Assembly: GCF_002000055.1 (NCBI RefSeq)
Contig: NZ_MVBD01000006.1
Coordinates: forward strand, 186,001 to 250,000
Direction: 5' to 3'
DNA: 64,000 nt
Source: Marinicella sediminis
Lineage (GTDB): Bacteria > Pseudomonadota > Gammaproteobacteria > Xanthomonadales > Marinicellaceae
The notes beneath the pieces were generated by a model that saw nothing but the letters and a program-made list of their open reading frames with translations, was not told the DNA's origin and searched no databases. Position numbers and translations under genes: made by a program. Shown in pieces: positions 8,540 to 17,398 of this stretch; the first letter of the stretch is position 1; each line of letters opens with the position of its first letter.

Positions 8540-11116
8540 TCAAACGGAATTGCGGCTGGCATTGATGTTGCCGTACAACGAGCGGGTTACCAGTTTTTCA
8601 TAGATGTGTATCAGCTCACCGGCTTCCTGACCGCTCTGGCGCAATAGGTTGATGCGTTGCAGGGCATATTGCTGAATGGTTAATAACGGCAATACCATGT
8701 CTTCCCGTGCCTGTATGGATTGACGGCGCAGCGGTTTGCCCGGCAACAATTCATCGGTATCTGCCACCTGCTTCAGGGCTTTTTCGGCAGCCTGGTATTC
8801 AGCAAAAATGGTCAACCAAAACTCACCAAATTCCGCATCATCCTGCATGTAAGCCGTCAAAGGCATGAATGATTTACACAGCGACATCATGCTGTTGTCT
8901 ATCAGCGCCCGGAAAAATCCGGAATCCAGATACAGTTGTTGCAAGCGGGTCAGCTGTCCCATTTGAATTTGCCGGGTCAGGGCATACCCCAGACCATAAT
9001 AGCCCAAGACATTTTGTTTCAACTGACTCCAGGCACCGACAAAGGGAATGGCCCGGAGGTCTGAAAAATTCAGTCCCTCTCCCGGGTTACGCTTGGTGGG
9101 CCGCGAACCAATGTTGGTTTTGCCGTAGTATTTCAGGGTACTGATTTTTTCCAGATACGGCACAAATTTCGGGTGGTTTTTGAAAGCCACATAATGTTCC
9201 AGGGAGTCTTTGGCCATGGCCGACAACAACTGTTGACTGTCTTTATCCCAACCGCCGGCACTGTTTTCAAGGGTGTTCGACAGTCCCGCACTCAGTAACT
9301 GCTCCAGGTTGTATTGTGCCGAATGTCGATTACCAAAATTACTGGAAATGGTTTGGCCCTGAATGGTCAGTTGTATGGCTTGATTTGACACGTTGGGGTT
9401 TTGAGCCGCATAGAATTTATGTGCTACACCTCCTCCTCTGGCTGGTGGTCCTCCGCGGCCATCAAAAAACACCACTTTGATGTCATGTTCACCGGCCAAT
9501 TGGGACAGTCTTTGTTTGGCTTCAACAATCGCCCAGTTGGCTGCCAGATAGCCACCGTCTTTGGTGCCATCTGAAAAACCCAGCATAATGGTCTGCTTGT
9601 TTTGCCGCTGCCTGAGGTGTGCCTGATATCTTGAGTTTTGGTACAAAACGGACATGATGTGAGGGGCATTGGCCAGGTCATCAATGGTTTCAAACAAGGG
9701 GATGATGTCCACCGAAACCTGCTGACCAGGCCAGTCTGCCAGGGTGAAAAAAGCCAGTACTTCCATCACATTCAGGGCGCTCTGACAATTACTGATGATG
9801 TAGCGGTTGGCACCCTTCTCGCCATTGTTTCGCTGAACCTGCACCATGGTCTGGATACAGGCCAGGGTGTCCTGGGCCATGGGGTCCTGCAGGCTGAGGG
9901 GTTCCACTGCAGTGTTGATGTCTGCCAGTTGACGAATCTGCTGATCTTCGTTGAGGTCAGCCCAGTCTGCGTCCAGCACAGCCGTTTCTGCAATGATGCT
10001 GAGCATCACCTGATGATGGACCCTGGAATCCTGGCGGACATCAAGGGTGGCAAAGTAAAAGCCAAAGGTATTGACCTGTTGGATCAGTGCATCGATCTCA
10101 TCAACAAACAGCGATTGATGTTTTGCCACCACAGTTTGCCGCAGATCTTTCAGGGTTTGCAACAAGACACTGGCATCAAAGGGTTGTTCTGCGGCCCCTA
10201 AATGGGCCGCATGATACAATTGTTGCTCCAGGTTTTCGATCACCGGTACCACACCAGGAAACGTTAATCGCCGCTTCAGCCGGCGAACCGCCTGATGGTA
10301 GCACCTGAGGATGGCCTGACGAAGTTTGTTGGCCACTTTGGCTGTGATTTCTGCGGTCACATAAGGATTGCCATCACGATCACCTCCTGGCCAAAAACCC
10401 AGTTCAATAAAAGCATGTTCAGGCAAGGCACCACCAGCAAATATGGCTTGTTGAACCCGGCGGTTGATGGTTTGAATGGTGTCATAAAAAACGTGTTCCA
10501 GGTACCAGATCAGGCTCATGGCTTCATCATAGGGCGTCGGTTTTTGTTGATTAAACAGCGGGGTTTTTCCCAACTGCTGTAACAGCTTTTCAATGAATGT
10601 GGTGTCTTTGCGTCCGATGGCCTGACTGAGGTCGGTCATGATTCCCAGCACCGCTCCGGGATAAAACTGCGTCGGGTGTGCCGTGAGCACCACCCGCACG
10701 GTGTGTTTTCCAAGTTGCTCTTGTAGTTGTGACTGTTGTCCACGATAACTGGCCAGTTGCGCCAGGTGTGGTACGGTACCCGGGCCATCCAGTTCATGAT
10801 TTTCCGTGTAAGCCGCTTCTTCCACAGAATCAAACAGCACAATCTGCCGTTCAATGTATTGAATGAAACGAAACAGGGTGCTTAATTGTTGTTGCTGGTC
10901 CTGACCCGCCAGGTGCTGATCGATGAATCGTTCCATGATCTGTTGTGGGCTCAGGGACTGTCGGTATCCATCTACGCAAGCCTGGTGCAACAGGGGTAAC
11001 AACATGCCGGTATGGTAGACCGTGTCAAAAGGCAGGTTGAGGAACAAACTGTTGTACAGTTGGTAGGGGTTCAGTACGGTATTGTGGTATTTGATCAGTT
11101 GGCTGTTGGGGTTCAT
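8540..11116 (-). CDS. ppc: Phosphoenolpyruvate carboxylase
   Basis: Carboxylates phosphoenolpyruvate with bicarbonate to oxaloacetate, replenishing the TCA cycle. The catalytic histidine block LTAHPTQ is near residue 147. The GFSDGTKDGGYLAANWA segment and the mobile-loop FDGRGGPPARGGG are intact, and the C-terminus ends in an asparagine-containing tail (NINASRNSV). ATG 11116 gives 858 residues beginning MNPNSQLIKYHN, close to the family length of about 880. The frame extends upstream to 11179, but those residues look non-homologous. It is convergent with threonine synthase and divergent from the autotransporter gene. Confidence 0.95.
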   Translation of the reverse strand: MNPNSQLIKYHNTVLNPYQLYNSLFLNLPFDTVYHTGMLLPLLHQACVDGYRQSLSPQQIMERFIDQHLAGQDQQQQLSTLFRFIQYIERQIVLFDSVEEAAYTENHELDGPGTVPHLAQLASYRGQQSQLQEQLGKHTVRVVLTAHPTQFYPGAVLGIMTDLSQAIGRKDTTFIEKLLQQLGKTPLFNQQKPTPYDEAMSLIWYLEHVFYDTIQTINRRVQQAIFAGGALPEHAFIELGFWPGGDRDGNPYVTAEITAKVANKLRQAILRCYHQAVRRLKRRLTFPGVVPVIENLEQQLYHAAHLGAAEQPFDASVLLQTLKDLRQTVVAKHQSLFVDEIDALIQQVNTFGFYFATLDVRQDSRVHHQVMLSIIAETAVLDADWADLNEDQQIRQLADINTAVEPLSLQDPMAQDTLACIQTMVQVQRNNGEKGANRYIISNCQSALNVMEVLAFFTLADWPGQQVSVDIIPLFETIDDLANAPHIMSVLYQNSRYQAHLRQRQNKQTIMLGFSDGTKDGGYLAANWAIVEAKQRLSQLAGEHDIKVVFFDGRGGPPARGGGVAHKFYAAQNPNVSNQAIQLTIQGQTISSNFGNRHSAQYNLEQLLSAGLSNTLENSAGGWDKDSQQLLSAMAKDSLEHYVAFKNHPKFVPYLEKISTLKYYGKTNIGSRPTKRNPGEGLNFSDLRAIPFVGAWSQLKQNVLGYYGLGYALTRQIQMGQLTRLQQLYLDSGFFRALIDNSMMSLCKSFMPLTAYMQDDAEFGEFWLTIFAEYQAAEKALKQVADTDELLPGKPLRRQSIQAREDMVLPLLTIQQYALQRINLLRQSGQEAGELIHIYEKLVTRSLYGNINASRNSV

Positions 11117-11271
11117 ACGTCGGTCTATTTGGTGGCATTTGTGGTTTAATATGTTATGCGCTTCATCGGCCCACTGCAATCTTCGCCGGGCATATGCTCC
11201 ATATTAATTGGATGATGATTTGACAAGCGGGGCGTTTCATTAAAAAATAATAAAAAAATGCAGAGGGAATT

Positions 11272-12984
11272 ATGAAAACAGCGGTTGTCTTATTATTGTT
11301 ATTGAGCAGTGAGTTGTTGTACGCAGGAGATGCCGACATCGGCGTCGGGGTGAGACTCTTTCAATCCCGCATCATCACCGGTGATTTGGCGAAAATGGAA
11401 ATCACCATCCGTAACCTGGGTCCGGATGATGCCACCGGCGTCAGGCTCAATGTGGATGTCACTCAAGGCTTATTCAGCGACATCACCACCACCGCATCTG
11501 GCCCCTGCCAAATCTCTGTACCCAATGGCCAGATCCGCTGCCAAAACATCGGCGACTTTCCCATGGGTGCTGAAAAAACCGTGCTCGTCAGGGTCCAGTT
11601 GCAACAACAGGAAAACCCGGACAATCTGGTCCTCAACGCCGAGGTACTGTCACCAGAAAACGACCCCAATCCAAACAATAACAGCCAGCGCATTGTGTTC
11701 CAGGTTAATCCGCTGCCATCAATTGAAGACTATGCTGCCGGCATGTTGACCAACATGCCGGAAAATCGCAAACAACGATTTGCCAGGGCGGCCCGGGTGC
11801 TGGGCGCTTATTGCTCTGGTGACAACTTACACAATGGACTGGATGGGCTGTGTGATGAAATTCTTCAACAAGCGGAATTGGGTGACTTCGAAATGCTCAC
11901 CCGGGTTTTGAGTTGGATGAGGCCCAGGAACGTGGTGCATCAGGCCCGTAATTCAACCAAAGTGGTGGCCGCTCAGTTGTCCAACATCGGTCAGCGCATG
12001 GCTCAATTGCGCGCTGGCACCGGTGGTTTCTCAGTGGCAGATCTGACCATTGACACCGGGACAGGCTCCTTGCCTGTGGCCATGCTTGGCTACCTCAATG
12101 ATCAGCAAACAGGCCAGGCTGAGTCCTTCGTGTCCCCCTGGGGCTTTTTCATCAATGGCAACCTCAACAGTGGCGATTTCGAATACGCCGATGAAGTCAA
12201 TGATGGTTTTGAATATGATTCTGACAGCCTCACCGCCGGGGTTGATTACCGGTTTTCCAATCGCGTGGTACTGGGTGCTGCACTTGGTTACAACCAATTG
12301 GACTCGAACGCCGGGGCAGGAATTGACATGTCCTCGGAAGGGTTAAGTGTTAACCTCTATGGACTGTTCACACCTGCAGATGCCTTCTACATTGATACCC
12401 GGCTGAGCTACGCCACACCTGATGTGAAACAAGTCAGACTTGAAGAATTTGTATTGATTGACGAGGTGGTCAGTGTCAGGGCCGTGGGAGAAACCAATTC
12501 CAGACAGTTCACCGCAGCGGTGAGTGCTGGCTACAATTGGTCGAAAGGCTCCTGGAACTGGTCGCCGTATCTGGGCGCTGAATACGTCAACAACCGGCTG
12601 GACCAATACACCGAATCAGGGGCCTCAGGCTTCAATATTTTCTATGCAGAACAAGATTTCAAGTCACTGAAATACAACATTGGTTTTAACCTGTCCCGGG
12701 CCATCAGTACAGCTAATGGCGTCTGGTCACCACAATTGAGTTTTCAACATAACTATGAAGATCAGGACAATGGCATCATGGAAATGCGGCTGATAGGTAT
12801 GCCGGTAGATGAGCTGTTCAATGTGGAAACCAACTTCACTGAAAGCAGTTACAGTCAGGCCAGCATCGGTCTCACCTGGATTGGCGGCAATGGCAAAATG
12901 TTTTATTTGCGTTACAGCCAGATTTTTGGCCTGGATCAGTTTGACCAACAAACCATCGGCTTTGGTGCCCGATTCGAGTTCTGA
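11272..12984 (+). CDS. DUF11-containing autotransporter-type outer-membrane protein
   Basis: Probable outer-membrane protein. Signal peptide at residues 1-18. A DUF11-like Ig-fold repeat follows (about 22-145: NLGPDDATGVRLNVDV and later SPENDPNPNNNSQRIVFQV). A helical region with two Cys-containing segments leads into a C-terminal autotransporter beta-barrel of about 270 residues that ends FGARFEF, with the terminal aromatic typical of barrel proteins. The passenger is short and is neither a beta-helix nor a protease, so display of a small Ig-like domain is likely. A ribosome site (gagggaatt) precedes ATG 11272. Function is unknown. Confidence 0.8.
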   Translation: MKTAVVLLLLLSSELLYAGDADIGVGVRLFQSRIITGDLAKMEITIRNLGPDDATGVRLNVDVTQGLFSDITTTASGPCQISVPNGQIRCQNIGDFPMGAEKTVLVRVQLQQQENPDNLVLNAEVLSPENDPNPNNNSQRIVFQVNPLPSIEDYAAGMLTNMPENRKQRFARAARVLGAYCSGDNLHNGLDGLCDEILQQAELGDFEMLTRVLSWMRPRNVVHQARNSTKVVAAQLSNIGQRMAQLRAGTGGFSVADLTIDTGTGSLPVAMLGYLNDQQTGQAESFVSPWGFFINGNLNSGDFEYADEVNDGFEYDSDSLTAGVDYRFSNRVVLGAALGYNQLDSNAGAGIDMSSEGLSVNLYGLFTPADAFYIDTRLSYATPDVKQVRLEEFVLIDEVVSVRAVGETNSRQFTAAVSAGYNWSKGSWNWSPYLGAEYVNNRLDQYTESGASGFNIFYAEQDFKSLKYNIGFNLSRAISTANGVWSPQLSFQHNYEDQDNGIMEMRLIGMPVDELFNVETNFTESSYSQASIGLTWIGGNGKMFYLRYSQIFGLDQFDQQTIGFGARFEF

Positions 12985-13419
12985 AGAAAAACCCGCCACA
13001 GGTCCAATGAGTGTGCACATTGAAATCTTAGTGTGGGTAAGAAATCGCAGTCAAGTACACCCATTGGAGCTAGCCATGTTAATCCGCCAATGGTGAATTT
13101 TTCGTGGAATCGGTGAATCCTTCCGATAGGGACTTTTGGCACTGTTCTCTGTCTGGTTCAGCTTGCAAGATATTTGACCCAACAGGATGAGCTGGTGATC
13201 AGCTCGTCCCGCCGACTTTTCAGGCAGCTGATGAAATCAAGGTATTTTGATGCGAATCTGACAGCCTTGGTGCCATGATCGGCATGACGTGAACGTTTCA
13301 ATCAAAAGTCGGGCGCTTGATTACGCGATGTGATCGCCACGGCCTCATTCACCTTTGTCACCAGCAATTGTGAATCTGGACCCGGCATCTTTACACTTAA
13401 TGCATTGACTGAGAGAATT
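12985..13419. other. 435-base gap without a recognisable gene
   Basis: No coding frame on either strand looks real. Short open stretches exist but lack ribosome sites and family resemblance, and no terminator follows the autotransporter gene. The base composition and frame interruptions would suit decayed coding sequence, but I cannot name a parent gene. The last part contains TTGTGA and TACACT separated by 18 bases (about 13369-13398), a weak candidate promoter for the peptidase gene. Confidence 0.4.
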
Positions 13420-15561
13420 ATGAAAATCAATAAACCCAAAACCATGTTGTTGCTGGCCTCCATGTGCCTGGCCATGGGCAGCACACAGGCACAAGAGCCA
13501 GCCAAACAAACAAACAATCCATTGTTGGCCGAATGGACCGGTCCGTATGGAGGGGTCCCGGCCTTTGATAAAATGGACCTCAAATACGTTCCCGAGGCCT
13601 TTGATGTGGCGATGGCCGAAAACCTCGCCGACTATGAAAAAATCGCCAACAACCCGGAACCTGCCACCTTTGAAAATACCATCGTGGCGATGGAAAGTGC
13701 AGGTGAAAAATTGGGTCGGGCTTTTACGTACTTTGGGATCTGGAGCAGCAACCTGTCAAGCCCTGAGGTGAGGAAGCTGCAAATGGAGTATTCTCCAAAA
13801 TTCTCAGAAATGAGGTCTAAAATTTCTCAAAATGAAAAACTGTTTGCCCGGGTCAAAAAAGTCTACGAAGATTCATTGAAAAACCCACTGGACCCTGAGT
13901 CCCAGCGCTTGATTCTGAACACCTATGAAGGCTTTGCCATGAATGGTGCAAATCTGGATGAGTTTTCCAAAAAACGTTATGCCGCCATCAACAAAGAATT
14001 GTCTTCTTTGTATACGCAGTTTGCCAACAATGTGTTGCATGATGAAGAAAACTACGTGACCTTCATCACCGATCAACAGTTATCAGGCTTACCAGAGTCA
14101 TTTATTAAAGCGGCGGCCAAAACCGCAGCCGATAAAGGCAAAGAAGGCCAGTACGCCATCACCAACACCCGTTCTTCCATGGACCCGTTCCTGACCTATT
14201 CAACCGAACGTGAATTACGCAAAAAGGTTTGGACCAATTATTATTCACGTGGTGATAATGGTGACGAATATGACAACAATGAACTGATTGCTAAAATCCT
14301 TAAACTGAGGCGTGAGCGTGTTGAACTATTGGGACACAAAAACTATCCTGAATGGCGTTTACAAAACCGCATGGCCAAGACCCCTGAAAATGCCATGCAA
14401 CTGATGGAAGCTGTATGGCCAGCAGCCATTGGCCGGGTGAAAGAAGAAGTGGCTGACATGCAGGCTGTGGCAGATGAACTGGGCCATGGCATCACCATCG
14501 AACCCTGGGACTATCGTTATTACGCCGAGAAAGTCAGAAAGAAAAAATACAATCTGGACTCCAATGAAGTCAAGCAGTACCTGCAGCTGGACAACCTCAG
14601 AGAAGCCATGTTTTATGTGGCCGGAGAGTTGTTCAACTATACATTCACGGCCTTACCAGAAGGTAAAGTTCCGGTTTATCATGAAGACGTGAACGTGTGG
14701 GAAGTCACCGATAAAACCTCTGGTGAACACATTGGTTTGTGGTACCTTGATCCGTTTGCACGCGCTGGTAAACGCTCTGGTGCCTGGGCCAGCCCTTATC
14801 GTTCACATGAAACCTATAATGGCAAAGTAACTGTGCTGTCTTCCAACAATTCCAACTTCATTAAACCAGCTCCTGGTGAGTCGGTACTGGTGTCCTGGGA
14901 TGATGCCGAAACATTCTTCCATGAATTTGGTCATGCCTTACACTTCCTGGCATCCAATGTGAAATATCCAAGTTCCAATGGTGGTGTTCGTGACTACACC
15001 GAGTTTCAATCCCAACTGCTGGAACGCTGGTTGTCTACTGATGTGGTGATCAACAACTACCTGAAACACCATAAAACCGGTGCGGTGATTCCGGCTGAAC
15101 TGATCGCTAAAATCAAAAAAGCGGCCACTTTCAACCAGGGTTTTGCCACCACTGAATACCTGGCTTCAGCTTTGATTGACATGAAAATCCACATGGCTGA
15201 TCCGGAAAACATAGATGTCGACGCCTTTGAAAGAGATACCCTTAAAGCACTGGGCATGCCTGATGAACTGGTGATGCGTCACCGCACACCTCACTTTGGT
15301 CACGTGTTCTCAGGAGAGGGTTATGCCACGGCTTACTACGGTTATATGTGGGCTGATGTGTTGACCTCTGATGCCGCTGAAGCCTTCGAGCAAGCACCTG
15401 GTGGTTACTATGACAAGGCTGTGGCTGCGAAATTGGTCAAATACCTGTTTGCTCCCAGAAACGCCATGGATCCTGCTGAAGCCTATCGAAAATTCCGCGG
15501 GCGCGATGCTTCTATTGATGCCTTGATGCGCGACCGGGGATTTCCGGTACCCAAAAAATAA
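13420..15561 (+). CDS. M3 family zinc metallopeptidase (peptidyl-dipeptidase Dcp-like)
   Basis: Thimet-oligopeptidase-family metallopeptidase that trims short peptides. The zinc motif HEFGH is at residues 501-505 (FFHEFGHALHF), and the block GYATAYYGYMWADVL lies further downstream. An N-terminal signal peptide (MKINKPKTMLLLASMCLA, cleavage near TQAQ) predicts a periplasmic or secreted form. This resembles secreted Dcp-like enzymes of marine gammaproteobacteria rather than cytosolic oligopeptidase A. ATG 13420 follows a gagag ribosome site; the 713-residue length is normal. A transcription terminator follows. Export suits a peptide-feeding lifestyle. Confidence 0.92.
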   Translation: MKINKPKTMLLLASMCLAMGSTQAQEPAKQTNNPLLAEWTGPYGGVPAFDKMDLKYVPEAFDVAMAENLADYEKIANNPEPATFENTIVAMESAGEKLGRAFTYFGIWSSNLSSPEVRKLQMEYSPKFSEMRSKISQNEKLFARVKKVYEDSLKNPLDPESQRLILNTYEGFAMNGANLDEFSKKRYAAINKELSSLYTQFANNVLHDEENYVTFITDQQLSGLPESFIKAAAKTAADKGKEGQYAITNTRSSMDPFLTYSTERELRKKVWTNYYSRGDNGDEYDNNELIAKILKLRRERVELLGHKNYPEWRLQNRMAKTPENAMQLMEAVWPAAIGRVKEEVADMQAVADELGHGITIEPWDYRYYAEKVRKKKYNLDSNEVKQYLQLDNLREAMFYVAGELFNYTFTALPEGKVPVYHEDVNVWEVTDKTSGEHIGLWYLDPFARAGKRSGAWASPYRSHETYNGKVTVLSSNNSNFIKPAPGESVLVSWDDAETFFHEFGHALHFLASNVKYPSSNGGVRDYTEFQSQLLERWLSTDVVINNYLKHHKTGAVIPAELIAKIKKAATFNQGFATTEYLASALIDMKIHMADPENIDVDAFERDTLKALGMPDELVMRHRTPHFGHVFSGEGYATAYYGYMWADVLTSDAAEAFEQAPGGYYDKAVAAKLVKYLFAPRNAMDPAEAYRKFRGRDASIDALMRDRGFPVPKK

Positions 15562-15583
15562 CCCCATAACGGGTTTAAACCTG

Positions 15584-15617
15584 AAAGCTCCGGAGTCATT
15601 CCTTCGGGGCTTTTTTT
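15584..15617 (+). terminator. Intrinsic terminator after the M3 peptidase gene
   Basis: AAAGCTCCGGAG pairs with CTTCGGGGCTTT through a stem of about 12 bp containing G-U pairs and is followed by a T run. It overlaps the last codons of the convergent RidA-family gene. Confidence 0.75.
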
Positions 15618-16000
15618 ATGGCTGTGACTTCGATTTCAATCTTCATGGCTTCATCCAGTAAGCCTGCTTCAATCATGGTGGCTGCTGGCCTGACCTCAGA
15701 CAGGTGTTTTTGCAACACCGGTGCACAGGCGGCAAAATCCCGTTTGTCAGGTAAGATATAATGTATCCTCACCACATCAGCCAACTCACTATCACAAGTT
15801 TGCAAGGCCTGAATGATGTTCTGAAAACATTGTTCGGTTTGATCCACCACATCATCGCTGATGGTCATGCTGTCATAGTCATAGCCGGTGGTGCCGGAAA
15901 CCAAAACCTGATCACCGACGACCACCACCCTGGAATAGGCGTATTGCTGTTCAAAGGTTGATCCACTGGATATTTTTTTTCTCATTGTTGGGTTCCTCAT
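15596..16000 (-). CDS. RidA/YjgF family protein lacking the catalytic arginine
   Basis: Small Rid-family trimeric protein of 134 residues. The signature region reads RPAATMIEAGLLDEAMKIEI, where the arginine that binds the imine carboxylate in true RidA is replaced by alanine. Imine deaminase activity is therefore unlikely, and this belongs to an Arg-less Rid subgroup of unknown role. Start is ATG 16000, with ATG 15985 as alternative. It stands alone, convergent with the M3 peptidase gene and divergent from the PepSY gene, and is not part of the 3-hydroxyanthranilate operon that holds a second Rid protein. Confidence 0.88.
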   Translation of the reverse strand: MRNPTMRKKISSGSTFEQQYAYSRVVVVGDQVLVSGTTGYDYDSMTISDDVVDQTEQCFQNIIQALQTCDSELADVVRIHYILPDKRDFAACAPVLQKHLSEVRPAATMIEAGLLDEAMKIEIEVTAIKKAPKE

Positions 16001-16090
16001 CAGTTCACAACATTGTACCCAATCTGCTATTCAATGATTGGGTTTGGTCGCTGCATTCATTACAATGGGCTTTTTTCATTTGGATCGAGT

Positions 16091-16780
16091 ATGCGTCTTC
16101 AATTGTTTTTCCGTAAACTGCATAAGTGGGTGGGACTGGTGCTGGTGATCCAGTTGATTTTTTGGTTTACCAGCGGTTTTTTGATGAGCTACATGCCCAT
16201 CGATGAAGTCCGTGGCAACCACATCCTGAAAAATCCAGAGAACAAAACCCTGCCTGTTCTGAGCCCTGATTACACGGGGATCACCCAGCAATTGTCCGAT
16301 CCTGCATTATCTGCAACCCTGAACATGTTGGATAATCTCCCGGTGATTCAGGTCACAACCATCAACCAAACGATGCTGTTTGATGCCATCACGGCAAAAC
16401 AACTTTCTCCACTGTCAGCTGATTGGGTTAAAACACACATCAGCCAACGACTCTCCAGCAAACATCAGGTCCGTTCCCTCAGTTTGTTGACCGAAACACC
16501 TTCAGAAATCCGTGGTCGGCCGGCGCCTGTTTGGCAGGTTAAACTGGAGGGTCCTGAAAATCCGGTGGTTTATCTGTCACCGCAAACCGGACAGGTATTG
16601 GCCACCCGCACAGACCGGTGGCGATTGTTTGATTTTTTGTGGATGCTGCACATCATGGACTACGATGAACGCAATGATTTTAACCATCCCCTACTGTACC
16701 TGACAGCTCTGGCAGCTCTGATGTTCACCATCACAGGAGTGGTTTTGCTGTTTTATACATTAAGAAAAAGACCCGCCTAA
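16091..16780 (+). CDS. PepSY-associated transmembrane protein
   Basis: Inner-membrane protein of 229 residues. The N-terminal segment FRKLHKWVGLVLVIQLIFWF is the PepSY-associated helix, followed by a periplasmic domain resembling PepSY units (PVWQVKLEGPENPVVYLSPQTGQVL) and a C-terminal helix (LTALAALMFTITGVVLLFY). Such proteins often accompany iron-siderophore uptake or membrane reductases, but no such partner is adjacent. The frame is open from 16013, but homologous sequence begins at ATG 16091 (MRLQLFFRKLHKW). The exact substrate or partner is unknown. Confidence 0.82.
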   Translation: MRLQLFFRKLHKWVGLVLVIQLIFWFTSGFLMSYMPIDEVRGNHILKNPENKTLPVLSPDYTGITQQLSDPALSATLNMLDNLPVIQVTTINQTMLFDAITAKQLSPLSADWVKTHISQRLSSKHQVRSLSLLTETPSEIRGRPAPVWQVKLEGPENPVVYLSPQTGQVLATRTDRWRLFDFLWMLHIMDYDERNDFNHPLLYLTALAALMFTITGVVLLFYTLRKRPA

Positions 16781-16852
16781 CACTGACCAATGTGTTCTTT
16801 TTAATCAGTATTTGGTGCTATCATGGTTGAATCACAATAAAGGGGAACAAAA

Positions 16853-17203
16853 ATGAAAAAACTGCTTTTAACGATGGTGGCCTGTTGCGGCTTTTCTGTG
16901 GCCAACGCTCAACTCAGTTGTCAGGACCTGGATGACCTTGCTGGCAGTCTTGATGAACTGGCGGAAGCCCTGGTCGAAGTCGATGACATTGGCTTGAATT
17001 CACCATTGGATGCCACCCTGGGAGATTTATCTGAAGCCCTTTCAGCGGTTGCCTATGTTGAAGAGGATGCACGACTGACTCGTTGGATAGCTGACTTACA
17101 ATTGTCCTGGCAAGAAATGGAACGCGAAGATTTTGAGGTGGCACTGGATGACATCATAGACCGACTGGATGAGTTAGGAGAACGTGATTGCGATGGTTGG
17201 TAA
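16853..17203 (+). CDS. Small acidic secreted protein, unknown function
   Basis: A 116-residue protein with a clear signal peptide (cleavage after VANA, residue 19). The mature part is strongly acidic, predicted all-helical and rich in Leu/Asp/Glu heptad-like spacing, with one cysteine near each end (CQDLDD and RDCDGW) that could form a disulfide closing a helical bundle. It has a good ribosome site (aaagggga) and starts at ATG 16853. I do not recognise a family. It lies between the PepSY gene and ompW, in the same direction as both. Confidence 0.7.
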   Translation: MKKLLLTMVACCGFSVANAQLSCQDLDDLAGSLDELAEALVEVDDIGLNSPLDATLGDLSEALSAVAYVEEDARLTRWIADLQLSWQEMEREDFEVALDDIIDRLDELGERDCDGW

Positions 17204-17328
17204 GCCGGTGATCGCGCCTGACATAAATGAACCGGCTCGATTGCTTAACCTGTCCAGACTCCCTCTGTTCAATGATTCTGGCCTGCTTTGGAAAAAATCG
17301 CTCCCGAGCACAAAGAACTGACTCTGTT

Positions 17329-17370
17329 TTGACAATTGTCAAACACTGCTTTTAACGCTTTTTTTACAAT
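17329..17370 (+). promoter_or_regulatory. FNR-like palindrome and -10 box before ompW
   Basis: TTGACAATTGTCAA (17329-17342) is a perfect 14-base palindrome that fits the FNR/Anr pattern TTGAY-N4-RTCAA. A good -10 hexamer TACAAT lies at 17365-17370, predicting a transcription start near 17377. That places the palindrome centre (17335.5) at about -41.5, the spacing expected of a class II FNR-activated promoter. OmpW is known to be FNR-controlled in E. coli, which supports the reading. Confidence 0.6.
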
Positions 17371-17398
17371 ACAGTTTTCACAACAACAGAGAAAACAC

